A DNA stretch of 64,000 bases, from the NCBI RefSeq assembly GCF_032884065.1, contig NW_027062691.1, forward strand, positions 558,001 to 622,000, in the 5' to 3' direction. This document shows, piece after piece, positions 45,467 through 59,309 of this stretch. Position 1 is the stretch's first letter. Every line of letters starts with the position of its first letter. The translations under genes were made by a program, and so were the position numbers. A model generated the notes under the pieces. That model did no database searches, had not been told where the DNA came from, and saw nothing but the letters and a program-made list of their open reading frames with translations. The stretch is from Artemia franciscana. Taxonomy: Eukaryota; Arthropoda; Branchiopoda; Anostraca; Artemiidae.

Positions 45467-47671
45467 TCTATATATATAAAAATAAGTTGTCTGTCTGTCT
45501 GTGGATGGATGGATCAGGTGACGTCACCTGAAAAAACTGGATCACGTGACGTCAAAACTGAAAAAACTAAAAAAAGGCAAAAACTACAAAAAAAACTAAA
45601 AACTAATAAAAAAAATAAAAAAGCTAAAAAACTAAAAAAACTAAAAAAAGGCAAAAACTACAAAAAAAACTAAAAACTAATAAAAAAGCTAAAAAACTAA
45701 AAAAACTAAAAAAAGGCAAAAACTACAAAAAAAACTAAAAACTAATAAAAAAAATAAAAAAGCTAAAAAACTAAAAAAACTAAAAAAACTAAAAAAAGGT
45801 AAAAAACTAAAAAAACTAAAAACTAAAAAAAAACTAAAAAAAAGGAAAAAACTGAAAAATAAGCTAAAATAAAGGTAAAAACCAATAAAAAACTAAAAAA
45901 AAAACTGAAAAAACTAAAAAAAGGCAAAAACTACAAAAAAAACTAAAAACTAATAAAAAAAGTAAAAAAGCTAAAAAACTAAAAAAACTAAAAAAACTAA
46001 AAAAAGGTAAAAAACTAAAAAAAATAAAAAATAAAAAAAAACTAAAAAAAAGGAAAAAACTGAAAAATAAGCTAAAATAAAGGTAAAAACCAATAAAAAA
46101 CTAAAAAGAAAAAAAGGAAAAAACTAAAAAAAATTTTCATCTAAAAAACTAAAAAAAACTAAAAAAGGTAAAAACTAAAAGAACTAAAAAAGAAAAAAAT
46201 AAATGACGAAACTCAAAGAGAAAGCGACCAGGACAAAAGGAATGTTCGATTAGCAATCAACAAAGCACCGGGACACAGGGAGTATAAATGACGACCAGGA
46301 CATAAGTAAAAAAAAAAAAACTATCTATATATATAAAAATAAGTTGTCTGTGGATCTGTGGATCGTGGATCAGGTGACGTCACCTGAAAAAACTGGATCA
46401 GGTGACGTCAAAACTGAAAAAACTAAAAAAAGGCAAAAACTACAAAAAAAACTAAAAACTTATAAAAAAAATAAAAAAGCTAAAAAACTAAAAAAACTAA
46501 AAAAAGGCAAAAACTACAAAAAAAACTAAAAACTAATAAAAAAGCTAAAAAACTAAAAAAAAGGCAAAAACTACAAAAAAACTAAAAACTAATAAAAAAA
46601 ATAAAAAAGCTAAAAAACTTAAAAAAACTAAAAAAACTAAAAAAAGGTAAAAAACTGAAAAATAAGCTAAAATAAAGGTAAAAACCAATATAAAACTAAA
46701 AAAAAACTGAAAAAACTAAAAAAAGGCAAAAACTACAAAAAAACTAGGCAAAAACTACAAAAAAAACTAAAAACTAATAAAAAAGCTAAAAAACTAAAAA
46801 AACTAAAAAAAAGGCAAAAACTACAAAAAAACTAAAAACTAATAAAAAAAATAAAAAAGCTAAAAAACTTTAAAAAACTAAAAAAACTAAAAAAAGGTAA
46901 AAAACTAAAAAAACTAAAAACTAAAAAAAACTAAAAAAAAGGAAAAAACTGAAAAATAAGCTAAAATAAAGGTAAAAACCAATAAAAAACTAAAAAAAAA
47001 CTGAAAAAACTAAAAAAAGGCAAAAACTACAAAAAAACTAAAAACTAATAAAAAAAGTAAAAAAGCTAAAAAACTAAAAAAACTAAAAAAAACTAAAAAA
47101 GGTAAAAAACTAAAAAAAATAAAAAATAAAAAAAAAATAAAAAAAAAGGAAAAAACTGAAAAATAAGCTAACATAAAGGTAAAAACCAATAAAAAACTAA
47201 AAAGAAAAAAAGGAAAAAACTAAAAAAAATTTTCATCTAAAAAACTAAAAAAAACTAAAAAAGGTAAAAACTAAAAGAACTAAAAAAGAAAAAAATAAAT
47301 GACGACACTCAAAGAGAAAGCGACCAGGACAAAAGGAATGTTCGATTAGCAATCAACAAAGCACCGGGACACAGGGAGTATAAATGACGACCAGGACATA
47401 AGTAAAAAAAAAAATGAACAAAACTAAAAAGAAGGTAAAAACTACAAAAAAACTAAAAAGAAAAAAAAACTAAAAACTAATAAAAAAAATAAAAAATCTA
47501 AAAATCTAAATAAACTAAAAAAGAAAAAAAAAGGAAAAAAATAAAGGAGAAAAACAAAACTAAAAAACGATGCGTAACGACTTACGCGCGCGGGGGGGCT
47601 TGGGGGGGGGGCGCGAAGCACCCCCACCAACTAGGTGTTGGGGTGGCGCGAAGCGCCACCCCAACAGCTAG
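45467..47671 (+). mobile_element. Compound non-autonomous Helitron with two 5' ends
   Basis: A first 5' terminus at 45467 (TCTATATATATAAAAATAAG, preceded by A) is followed by a second identical terminus at 46324. Only the second half has 3' ends. Both halves hold the palindrome CAGGTGACGTCACCTG (45515 and 46371), long A-rich CTAAAAA arrays and a GACCAGGACATAAGT block. The true end at 47640-47671 is a 10-bp stem hairpin (GGGGTGGCGC / GCGCCACCCC) then AACAGCTAG|T. Just before it, at 47605-47634, lies a second terminus-like hairpin ending ACCAACTAG. The first half probably lost its 3' end when the second copy inserted, or replication restarted. Confidence 0.85.
45555..47560 (+). repeat. A-rich CTAAAAA/GGCAAAAACTAC low-complexity array
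   Basis: About 2 kb is almost entirely A with regularly spaced CT, GG or TA steps (CTAAAAAACTAAAAAAACTA, GGCAAAAACTACAAAAAAAC). It forms a higher-order unit repeated in blocks and is interrupted only by Helitron termini and GACGA minisatellite pieces. Lysine-rich frames through it are composition artefacts. Confidence 0.85.
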
Positions 47672-47689
47672 TATATATATATATATATA

Positions 47690-48420
47690 TATACCCCGCG
47701 CGCGTAAGTCGTTACGCGCCATATTAGTTACGCGCCATAGTAATTGTGTCCCTGTGTTCCACCTGTGAATATAGATAGATATTTATATGTTTTTAATTAC
47801 GTAAAACTTGCGAATGGTGATTGCTAATCGAACATTCCCTGTGTCCTCGTCGTCATTTATATATCCCCCCTGTGCCCCCTGCGTCCCCGTTGTAGTTGTG
47901 TCCCTGTGTCCCGGTCGTCATTTATATTTCCTGTGTCCCAGTCGTCATTTGTGTCCCGGTGTCCCAGTCTGTAATTTATCTTTGAGTGTCCCGGTCGTCA
48001 TTTATATTCCCTGTGTCCATTTACATTCCCTGTGTCCTGGTGTCCCGGTCGAAGCCTTATATACTTATTTCTTGCGAATATACAACATTATTCGCTGTCC
48101 CATTGTCTGTGCATATAAATAGATTGTCAGGTTTACCGACCCTTGAACATGCAACATATAATTGTCCATGGGAAAAAAAAAATCCGTATTCAGATCTATA
48201 CCTCATTATTCTAATGATTGCCCTTGAACATTCCCTGTGTCCCGGTCGTCATTTATATATCCCCCCTGTGCCCCCCGGCGTCCCCTTTTTAGTTGTGTCC
48301 CTGTTTCCCGGTCGTTATTTATAATGCTCAATCCTCATAATGACGTCATTTGACAAACAAGACGTCAGTCGACACAAAAACATGACATCAGTAGACAGAC
48401 ACACAGACAAACAACTTATT

Positions 48421-48425
<5 letters not shown>
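47690..48425 (-). mobile_element. Helitron fragment, inverted
   Basis: Read on the - strand, the 5' terminus is at about 48425 (ATAAGTTGTTTGTCTGTGTG), with TGACGTCA at 48341-48348. GGGACACAGGGA minisatellite units follow, flanking the helicase C-terminal relic at about 48200-48080 ([20 protein letters not shown]). The 3' hairpin is missing and the element ends in GTAACGACTTACGCGCGCGG against a TA run. Confidence 0.75.

Positions 48426-48511
<86 letters not shown>
48422..48511. repeat. (TA)n microsatellite beside Helitron termini
   Basis: A run of about 90 bp of alternating TA lies between the inverted Helitron fragment and the next Helitron. AT dinucleotides are the Helitron target, so such runs may act as repeated insertion sites. 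Confidence 0.9.
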
Positions 48512-48513
<2 letters not shown>

Positions 48514-48527
48514 CTAGTATATATATA

Positions 48528-51595
<3,068 letters not shown>

Positions 51596-51599
51596 CAAC

Positions 51600-52110
51600 A
51601 ATTTTAGAGTAACTTAATTAGATTTTCTTCTTGCAATCAGCAACAGCGAGAGTCCGTAATGATTTTAGTGTTTTACTAACATTAATTCCCAGCCACCGAA
51701 ATGAAGAAACTGACGGGATAGAAAAAGATCCACAGATTAGAAGAGTAGTGATATTACTATTAAATGAAAGATATTGACACTTTGAAAGATTAAGAGGAAG
51801 TCCAATCGCATGAAGTTTAGATACTACTGTTGAAACAGACAAAGAGAGCCCTTTTTTAGTCCTACTGATCAAAAGAATATCATCCGCATAGGCAAGATAA
51901 GAAATATTTACAGAATTAAGGATACAAGTAGATGGGATACAGGAAAGGACAGATGATATACAAAGTTGGAAAATAGAAGGGTAGAGGACAGCACCTTTCC
52001 GGACCCCACGTCGTACTGGAATTTACTATCTGAAACCCTCGTATCCGTTTTAATCCGCAAAAAGGAATTTGAATACCAATATCTAGGAAGAAAAATTACC
52101 GATATGTTGA
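51600..52110 (-). mobile_element. LINE reverse-transcriptase fragment (family C)
   Basis: The - strand encodes a RRGVRKGAVLYPSIFQLCI-type palm block, then ISYLAYADDILLISRTKKG (the catalytic YADD motif), LHAIGLPLNLSKCQYLSFNS and FRWLGINVSKTLKSLR. The same family appears on the + strand at 63790-64000 (GVRQGGVLSPSIF, ISYLAYADDILLISRS). It has frame breaks and is 5' truncated. Confidence 0.8.
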
Positions 52111-52299
52111 TCCCGTGACTAAAAAGGGAAAACATAGCTTGGGAATGCGTAATAGTGTTTGTCCATTTTACTTGTAATACCAATTGATATTCTGCAGCAG
52201 AAAATAGTAGAAAACCGCCCGTCCTTGAGCAGCGATCTATTTTGTTTCTTAGAAAGGGCACTAGGAATTTTTGTTTCCGTTCAAATGAGTCCTCAACCG

Positions 52300-53019
52300 A
52301 TAGTCTACGATCACTGGTTTGAAGTGAACGCCGTTGAAAAAAAGAAATACCCGTGTTACGAGTGCAAAATATAATTTTTCTTGTTTCTCAAGATAGGGGA
52401 TTATAAACGCCTGACCAGGTTTTTTTTTAGCAGTGTTGGTTTCATTGCTGTTACTGCTGTACCTAATATTTCATCTTGGGTTTATTTTTTAGGAATCAGG
52501 GACTTCAAATTTTCAAAAGCTTCTTCAAGGAATAACACATTATTGTTATGTAGATTTGAGAATGAAAATTTTCAAGTTAGTGTTACATGGGAAATATATT
52601 TCACTATGCATTTTCTTTGAAAACACCAGGTTTTTCAATTTCGGCTACAGTGAACAGCGATTCGCTCTTGACTGGGTTGCAGCTAATGCTGTAACCATGA
52701 TTGCGGATACAAGTGGCTGTATTTGGTGTTATCTCTCATTTGAGGATGAAGGTAATAACAAATGATCAATAATCATTAATGGTAGTTGACCTCTGGAACT
52801 CACTCTTGGTTTGAAAATCTATGATTATAACCACCAATTACTGAATTAGCAGTGATGCTAATTGCATCGTTTCCCAGGGTAGTATATCGTATTTTGTTGT
52901 TTGTTACCCCAAAACGAATAAGCAAATCGGGAACTGCTCAATAAGACAGTGATATCAATTAACTGTTATAGTTGATTGATAATTATTAAAAACTCTGGTT
53001 GCATCCCTAATGACCGTCT
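52300..53019. other. Unannotated stretch
   Basis: No gene is recognised. Small ORFs at 52381-52620 and 52556-52765 (+) lack features. Confidence 0.35.
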
Positions 53020-53560
53020 CAAACATTTTGTAGGAACAAACTGTAAGGAGTGACCCGGCTCAATAGTAACTGAAACTCTAAAAAATGTAATTTTGACACC
53101 AAAAGGTACATCAAAAGAATTGGATTTTTATGCTGGTTTCAAATATGTAAGTTTCATGAAGTTTAGTCTTACCCATCAAATGTTACGATCCTGAGAAGGT
53201 TTGTCTTATTTTTAAAAAAAAGTGGAAAACAACCCACAGAAGTAATAGAATCTTGCTGAAAATCAAACCATCAGATTCAGCGTATCAAAGAACCCTAATG
53301 TAGAGGTTTCAAGCTCATATCTGTAAAAATGTGGATTTTCGTATTTTTTTGCCTGAAGAAAGATTATGGATGCTTGTTTGTTTTTTCCCTGGGGTGATAG
53401 TATTGACAGTGGTCGTAGAATATTGGAAGAGGGGCCATTTGAACGGAAATTAAAATTCTTTTTGCTCTTTCTAAGTGACCAAAAATTGGACGGCAACTAG
53501 GCCCCCTCCCACGCTCATTCTTTTCCACAGTCACCTGGTCAAAATGGAATTTTTAACTGA
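53020..53560 (+). repeat. Repeat family R1, truncated
   Basis: A diverged hairpin end (AAACTGTAAGGAGTGACCCG) and the first ~500 bp of the R1 body are present, up to AGGCCCCCTCCCACGCTCAT. The foldback half is absent. It stops where the duplicated SUN-pseudogene flank begins. Confidence 0.75.
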
Positions 53561-54245
53561 ATTTTTTCTCTTTGGCAGCTTATATTTAGCAGGAAAATTT
53601 GCTGCAAGGCCGTATCCTAGGGGGGTTGAACTTCCCCTCCGAAATGTTTGCCCTATCCGTAAAAAGGTAGCGAAATGTATATAAACTAATTTTTGGTGCG
53701 TTTTTTAAAGATTTTGCCCCCCCCCCGCAAAAAATTCCATGGAAAAAAAATTTGTGATAGTATTTTTGGATCCAGTTTCTATGGAAAAAATTTCTTTTTT
53801 GTCCCACAGACACGTTATAGATTTCCCAGTTCTGTAGGAATATCCATATTTTTGTCTTGTAATAGATGAAAAATTTCGGGAGTCTAAGTTAGAATCTTTG
53901 CTTTGAAAACTAAAGGAGTCGAAAACCGTAGCTTTGGTAGTAAAAGGAGTTGGAAATATACAGTTTATTTATTCCGCCACCTAGGTTTGTTGTGGCAATT
54001 CGTTTATGCTTCGAAGATTTTATTGCTGTCACGAGGTGAGCCTGCTTTTCGTTTCTTTAACTAAAAGCAGAACACTTGGGACAGTCATCTGAAGACCGAT
54101 GATAAAGGCTTTTGACAGATGTTCAGTTGTAGACATAAAAACTGGATTTTCTGTCTGACGAGCTTGTCTGACGGCTGTTGACAAAATGCATAAGTATTTA
54201 GAAGAGAACGTTTCCAAATCAAAACTGACCCAGACAGTATTGTTT
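53560..54245 (+). repeat. Duplicated 5' flank of the SUN pseudogene (copy 1)
   Basis: This stretch shares ordered blocks with 59310-60055, for example TTTTTCTCTTTGGCAGCTT, CCACAGACACGTT, GTAAAAGGAGTTGGA, GTGAGCCTGCTTTTCGTTTC, GACAGATGTTCAGTTGTAGA and GACCCAGACAGTATTGTTTT. No equivalent lies before the intact SUN gene at 42673. Confidence 0.8.
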
Positions 54246-54310
54246 TGTATTATGACAGTAAATTTTCAGTTGAGGATAGGCAACCTAACTGAAGATTTTC
54301 TCTTCTGGTT

Positions 54311-56750
54311 ATGAAGGCTGAGAAGATAATGACAAAGATGACCGTTTTACATTTTCTTGTTTTCGTTTCTCTGACTCTTTTGCAAGTAATTGGGGCAAAT
54401 AATTTGGATTTTATTAACTTGACACCTAATTCAGAAGAACCAGATACCAGAGAAACCATTCATTTACCAGAAAGGATATGCAGTGATGCTAAAGTCTTGA
54501 GTTTAAGTACTGTTGAGGAAACAGGAACTGAAAAAAAAACAAAAAACATAATAGCCAAGATGAAATTAAAGTGAACAGTGAAGACAGTTTTAGTGAAATA
54601 GAGGTTAAGGAATTAAATATTGAAAGTGTTGTTGATTTGGCTGCTAGTGACATCCTATTAAAGAATGAGGAAAACAAATCTAGAGGATAGTAGCTCATAC
54701 TCTATGAAGAAAAATGAATTTGTTTTGGATTCACAACCAAATGAAATCACTGTGAACTCCCCCACTGCTTCTTTGAACTTCAATCCAGAAGGTAATGTTA
54801 CTCAAGAAAGGATTACAGAAGAAATTAGCCACCAAAATATGTCTAATGAATCTCAAGCGGAAGGTAGTGCCAAAGATGAAGAGATGCCTTCTTTTAGTGA
54901 ATGGAGTGAAAAAATCCTGCAAGCAGAAAAGGCTAAAATTGGAACAGTGAAGGCTCCGTCAGCACAGAGAAATGGAATTAAAATGCGTTTAAGTAACTAT
55001 ACATCTTTAAGTTGTGGGGCCAAGACAATTGCAGCAAATCCAGAAGCTGAAAATTTAAAAGCTATTTTAGATTCGTCATATGATGATTATATGTTGAGTC
55101 CCTGTTCGTCAAAGTCTTGGTTTGTGGTTGAGCTTTGCCAAACAATTCAGCTACAAAAAATTGAAATTGCCAATTTTGAACTATTTTCATCTGGTTTTAA
55201 AGACTTTCGTTTTTTCATTAGTGACCGCTATCCGACAAAAGAGTGGGTTGTACTCGGATCATTCTCTGCACTCGACCAAAGACAAGAGCAAAGTTTTGAT
55301 GTAGACAGTGAGCATTTTGGAAAATTTTTGAAGGTTGAGATCCTTTCTCACTTTGGAAATGAGCACTACTGCCCTATCACATTGTTTCGTGTTTTTGGAA
55401 CTAGTGAATTCGAAGTACTAGAAAAGGACCATAATGAAGACGAAGATTTTTCAACAGCAGAAGAAATGCTAGAGGATTTTATTGACAGCAGAATACCATC
55501 CATATCTGTTACAGATACTGTGATAAATAGTACCAAAATAGCAGTTGAGAAACTTACTGGAAAAGCTGCCAATGGTGAAACTGTAAATCCTGGAATAGAG
55601 TTAGCAACCCCTACTTACAATTGTGATTTGCAATCAGAATTTTTTGAATTTTACTTAAAACTATTCAAAAATACCCAAATTTGTAAAAGTTACGGATTTG
55701 ATTCCTCCGTTGGAGTTTGTTGTGACAGTAAAAGTGTCAGATATACTTTGTATATTGCCGCAATGCTTGGACCCAAAACTATGAAATGCTTTTGTGATTA
55801 TTATTTACAGAGGATGACTAAGTCGCCATTTTTTATTTGCCCCTCAAATATTTATAGTCCAAGAAACGAGTTTGTTAATATAAGTATTGATTCTATCCAA
55901 TCTGATACTTTGCACCTGATCGATGTACCTGACACTAAGCCTTTTAAAAGTTATGAAGAGATTTTCGAGCAAGGATCTGAAAAGAATCCAAAAACTATTG
56001 AAAAACTACTTTCAGAAACTAATGATGCAACTATAGACGCTGTGAACTCTTCAGAGAAGCCTACTTCTGAGTTTCAGTCAATGTCCCAGTCGAAGGTCAA
56101 TGCTGAGTCGAATGTCACAGTTGGTATTGGATCACAACAGAAAGAAACGGTTTTTGTTAGACTATCGAATAAGTTACGAACCTTAGAAAAAAATATAACA
56201 TTGAGTGTGGAGTATTTGGAAAAGCTCAGTAAAGACTATAAAAGAAAAGTTGAAGATTTGCAAAAGGCTTTAAATCAAACTACTGGGTTGGTGACAACTA
56301 TGGGCGAACAACTGAATTTGCTTGAAGAGAAGTATAAAGGAGATTTTGCAATTGTAAAGAAAAACCAAGAAATGCTTCAAAAGTCGCTTAATACTTTATG
56401 GTTAGTAATTGAAATATCCATTCTAGTCCTGATTTTTGTTTTTTTTTTAATTTTCTTAGAGGACTTATAGGGCTCGGGCTGAAACTGGAAACTGAAGAGA
56501 AACAGCAATCATTGATTATTAGTTCAAGGCAAAGTGGGAATGCTATAGATCATCAAAAGTATAGCCCCTTAGCCAATTTGCCTAGTAATGGTCGTCGTGT
56601 TTTCTAAGTTCCCTTATTCGAGAGCTCTGTAGAGAAACAGCTGAGTCAAACACGATGTGTATTGACGATCTCGGAAGCTGTGAAAAATCGTTGAGTGGTC
56701 GTGTATCTAGTCGTACTTCACAGAAGAAAAGGAGAAATAGAAGTGCTTGA
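54311..56750 (+). pseudogene. SUN-domain (SUCO-like) gene, recent duplicate, inactivated
   Basis: The sequence is near-identical to 42673-45102 over its whole length, including the signal segment (54311 onward), SUN domain, cysteine-rich region and coiled coil. An insertion of about 8 nt in the A-run at about 54535 shifts the frame and ends the first ORF at 54574. A +1 insertion near 54670 restores it, so the central ORF 54665-56470 keeps the SUN domain. In the transmembrane segment, poly-T expansion and indels change the frame and stop translation at 56468-56470 (IFVFFLIFLEDL), removing the cytosolic tail. A further stop lies at about 56605 relative to the paralogue. It could still make a truncated protein from 54665, without the signal segment. 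It is intronless, like its parent. Confidence 0.9.
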
Positions 56751-57026
56751 AGGGTGCCACCAGGGAGAGAGGACAGTTGTCATTCTGACAAAAAAAAAAA
56801 AAAATAGAGAAAAGCGTTTGAAATAGAAAATATTTCATTATAAAAAATAATTATGAGACATAAAAAATATATTTTATGCTTCTACTCCCGACAAAATTTC
56901 TGCACTCACACTACTACCATCAGGAGAATTTTTCGGCCACCCTTAAACACTTGTGTGGTCTGTGTCACCTGAATTTTATAATATATTTATTCCCACAGTA
57001 AATGTATTACTTTGTGATATTCTTAG
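56751..57026 (+). other. 3' flank shared with the intact SUN gene
   Basis: The 3' UTR homology (TTATGCTTCTACTCCCGACA, CTTTGTGATATTCTTA) continues to 57026 and then breaks abruptly at a Helitron terminus. The parent locus continues TAATTGAAATCTC at the same point. Confidence 0.8.
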
Positions 57027-57129
57027 CTTGCTGTTGGTGTGGCGATTCGCGCCTCCCAAGCCCCCCCCCCCCCGCGCGTAATTCGTTACGCATCATTGCA
57101 GTTGTGTCCGTGTGTCCCACCTGTGAATA

Positions 57130-57138
57130 TAGATAGAT

Positions 57139-57224
<86 letters not shown>
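57130..57224. repeat. (TA)n microsatellite inside Helitron
   Basis: About 95 bp of alternating TA separate the 3' terminal region from the helicase relic. Confidence 0.9.
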
Positions 57225-57227
<3 letters not shown>

Positions 57228-57229
57228 TT

Positions 57230-57425
57230 TAACTACGTAAAACTTGCGAATATACAATATTCTTTGCTGTCCCATTGTCTGTGCATATAAATAGATTGTC
57301 AGGTTTACCGACTCTTGAACATGCAACATATAATTGTCCATGGGAAAACAATCCGTACTCAGATCTATACCGCATTTTAATAATGATTGCCCTTGGGCAT
57401 TGTTGATGGTAATTGCTAATCGAAC
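57230..57425 (-). pseudogene. Helitron helicase C-terminal relic
   Basis: The - strand encodes [20 protein letters not shown], then in a second frame [20 protein letters not shown] and [17 protein letters not shown] followed by a stop. It is the natural end of the PIF1-type helicase and the best-preserved copy in the window. Confidence 0.8.
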
Positions 57426-57677
57426 ATTCCCTTGTCCCCGTCGTTATTTATATATCTCCCATGTGCTCTTCCGGCGTCCCCGTTGTAGTAGTGTCCCTGT
57501 GTCCCGGTCGTCATTTATATTCCCTGTGTCCCGCTTGTCATTTGTGTCCCGGTGTCTCGGTCTGTAATTTCTCTTTGAGTGTCCCGGTCGTCATTTATAT
57601 TCCTTGTGTCCCGGTATTTCGGTCTGTAACATACGACAATATATCAATTGTGTTGTAACTTTGTTCACAATTTCATT

Positions 57678-58112
57678 CTACACATGTAGAAATAGAAACA
57701 GTACGATTAGGTGAAGGCATTCCCAAATACGGTACTGAAGAAGTTTGTTTGCAATAGATAAGCACAAATCTTCAATCATTACTAAAGTGCAGTTATAAAT
57801 TTCTGTTGTAAAGTCCAAGGTCATATCTGACCTTTCTAGCCGTATTCGGTGGAGTATATTCTCGGCCATTTGCGATTTGTATTTCTCCCATAACTCTGTT
57901 GGAGATGAAGGAGAGCAACTTTTGCCGGAAGACACGGGCCGTAATGTCATGTCTATGAACCGGCGATTTTCCAAGATGTAAAAGTTGTTGTATCTAATCC
58001 CAAGATGGATTATATATAAGTGTAATAAATAACGAATCATTAATCTATAGGCATAATATTTCATTGTGCTGCATTTCTTATCCATTTCTTTGTTAGTGGC
58101 TGGATTTATCAA
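57678..58112 (-). pseudogene. Helitron Rep/helicase internal fragment
   Basis: A 144-codon open frame on the - strand. KYYAYRLMIRYLL resembles the Helitron-like N-terminal domain (FYSYRLMIR). CSPSSPTELWEKYKSQMAEN and IYNCTLVMIEDLCLSIANKL resemble the segment before the helicase domain (NEALIMIEDLCLAIANK). The two parts lie closer than in complete proteins, so an internal deletion is inferred. The reading frame is open but isolated from start and end of the protein. Confidence 0.7.
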
Positions 58113-58529
58113 TTTAATATTATAGTGATAGCCGTCGGCTTATTGCCAAAAAATGATAGGATACTGTAGAGCATCGTAGCATCGATGAGTTTAATAAAAA
58201 CTTCTCTTTGAAATGCCTTCTTATATATTTATAATGACGTCATATACAAAGCCTTTGACGTCATATACAAATCACCGACCAAAACGATTGCCACTTCGTT
58301 GATAGTTGCGTATCAGTAGGCATCAACTCGATTACTGTTTTGAACAGAAGCACTAAATTATTATTTCTGTGGAAAAGATGTTGCAACTGGGAAACGATAG
58401 TCCTTTCAACGTCGTTTTTTTCATCATCGGTATCACTTCAAAGTTGTTTGGTTTGTTTTACCTTGACTTGTCTTTCGTCACTATGAAATGCATATCGCCG
58501 GGCCTTTGTTTTTTTTAAACTAAAATTTA

Positions 58530-59110
58530 TTAGGCATTGATGACCTTATCCAAGTCAAAATCCCAAACCCAATCATCATCGCTATCATTTTCAGTTTTGA
58601 TACGTTTTGACTCGCTGTGCAGGTTGTTTCTGGTTGCTCTTGTGATTCCTCGGCACACTTTTTTTTTGGTGATTTCTCTTTGAGACGCAAGCCTGTTTTC
58701 ACGCTGTTGTTGTGATTCCTCGGCGCGCTTTCTTTTCATACTTTCTCTATTAGCCGCAAGCCTGTTTTCACGCTGTTGTTGTGATTCCTTGGCACGCTTT
58801 CTTTTCTTACTTTCTCTAATAGCCACACGCCTTTTGGCATTAGCTCTTTGAGCAGCTTCCTCGGCTGTTTCTTCTGCCATTGTAGGTTCTTCTGCCATTT
58901 TAAGATCTATTTTAAAAATTTCTCTTTGATGTTGTGATTCCTCGGCACGCTTTCTTTTCACACTTTCTCTATTAGCCGCAAGCCTGTTTTCACGCTCTTG
59001 TTGTGATTCCTCGGCACGCTTTCTTTTTTTTTACTTTCTCTATTAGCCGCAAGCCTTTTGGCATTAGCTCTTTGTGCAGCTTCCTTGACTGTTTCTTCTG
59101 CTCATTTCTT
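58530..59110 (-). CDS. STPR-like 23-residue repeat protein fragment
   Basis: The - strand frame ends at 58530 and includes tandem units SKKRKRAKESQQQRENRLAA and SMKRKRAEESQQQRENRLAS spaced by 23 residues. The tail is acidic (TENDSDDDWVWDFDLDKVI). The pattern (K/R)RKRAEES-QRENRLA-RE matches the STPR DNA-binding repeat known from FMBP-1 and found at the N-terminus of many transposon-encoded proteins. Upstream (58962-59110) further units are present but out of frame. An internal alanine/glutamate-rich insert (MAEEPTMAEETAEEAAQRAN) separates two groups of units. Its place beside Helitron fragments suggests it is the N-terminal part of the same element's protein; a host gene remnant is possible. 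Confidence 0.55.
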
Positions 59111-59309
59111 CTCTCATTTTAAGATCTATGTTAAAAATTTCTCTTTCAAAGGGTATGTGTTACTTATTTGGGAACAAAAACCCTAGTTCGTTTTATGTTA
59201 CCTAAGTAAAGGTAATGTGGCTATCGTGCTCATAATTTACTTGTGTTTTTGAATTTTGAAATAATAAATAAAATTTAAAAGTAGTATTTTGGTCGGTCTG
59301 ACTAAATTT

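Larger units (their letters stand above)
57027..59110 (-). mobile_element. Inverted Helitron remnant with coding pieces
   Basis: The 3' end at about 57027 has a diverged terminal hairpin (CACACC side / GGTGTGGCG) and CCAACAGC. Inward on the - strand lie the helicase C-terminus (57425-57230), GGGACACAGGGA minisatellite units (57420-57630), an internal Rep/helicase segment (58112-57678), TGACGTCA at 58235 and 58256, and a block of charged 23-residue repeats (59110-58530). The upstream 5' terminus was not found. It is larger and more coding-rich than the other Helitrons here and may come from an autonomous copy. Confidence 0.7.

Noticed and set aside
46344-46529. Lysine-rich ORF (KKAKKLKKLKKG)
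   Set aside because: It is a translation of the A-rich CTAAAAA array in a Helitron; no stop arises because of composition.
47808-48324. ORFs with repeated CPGRHLYSLCPGRHLC motifs, also at 38711-39145, 49768-50169 and 57334-57658
   Set aside because: These are translations of the GGGACACAGGG minisatellite, readable in several frames and strands; not a protein family.
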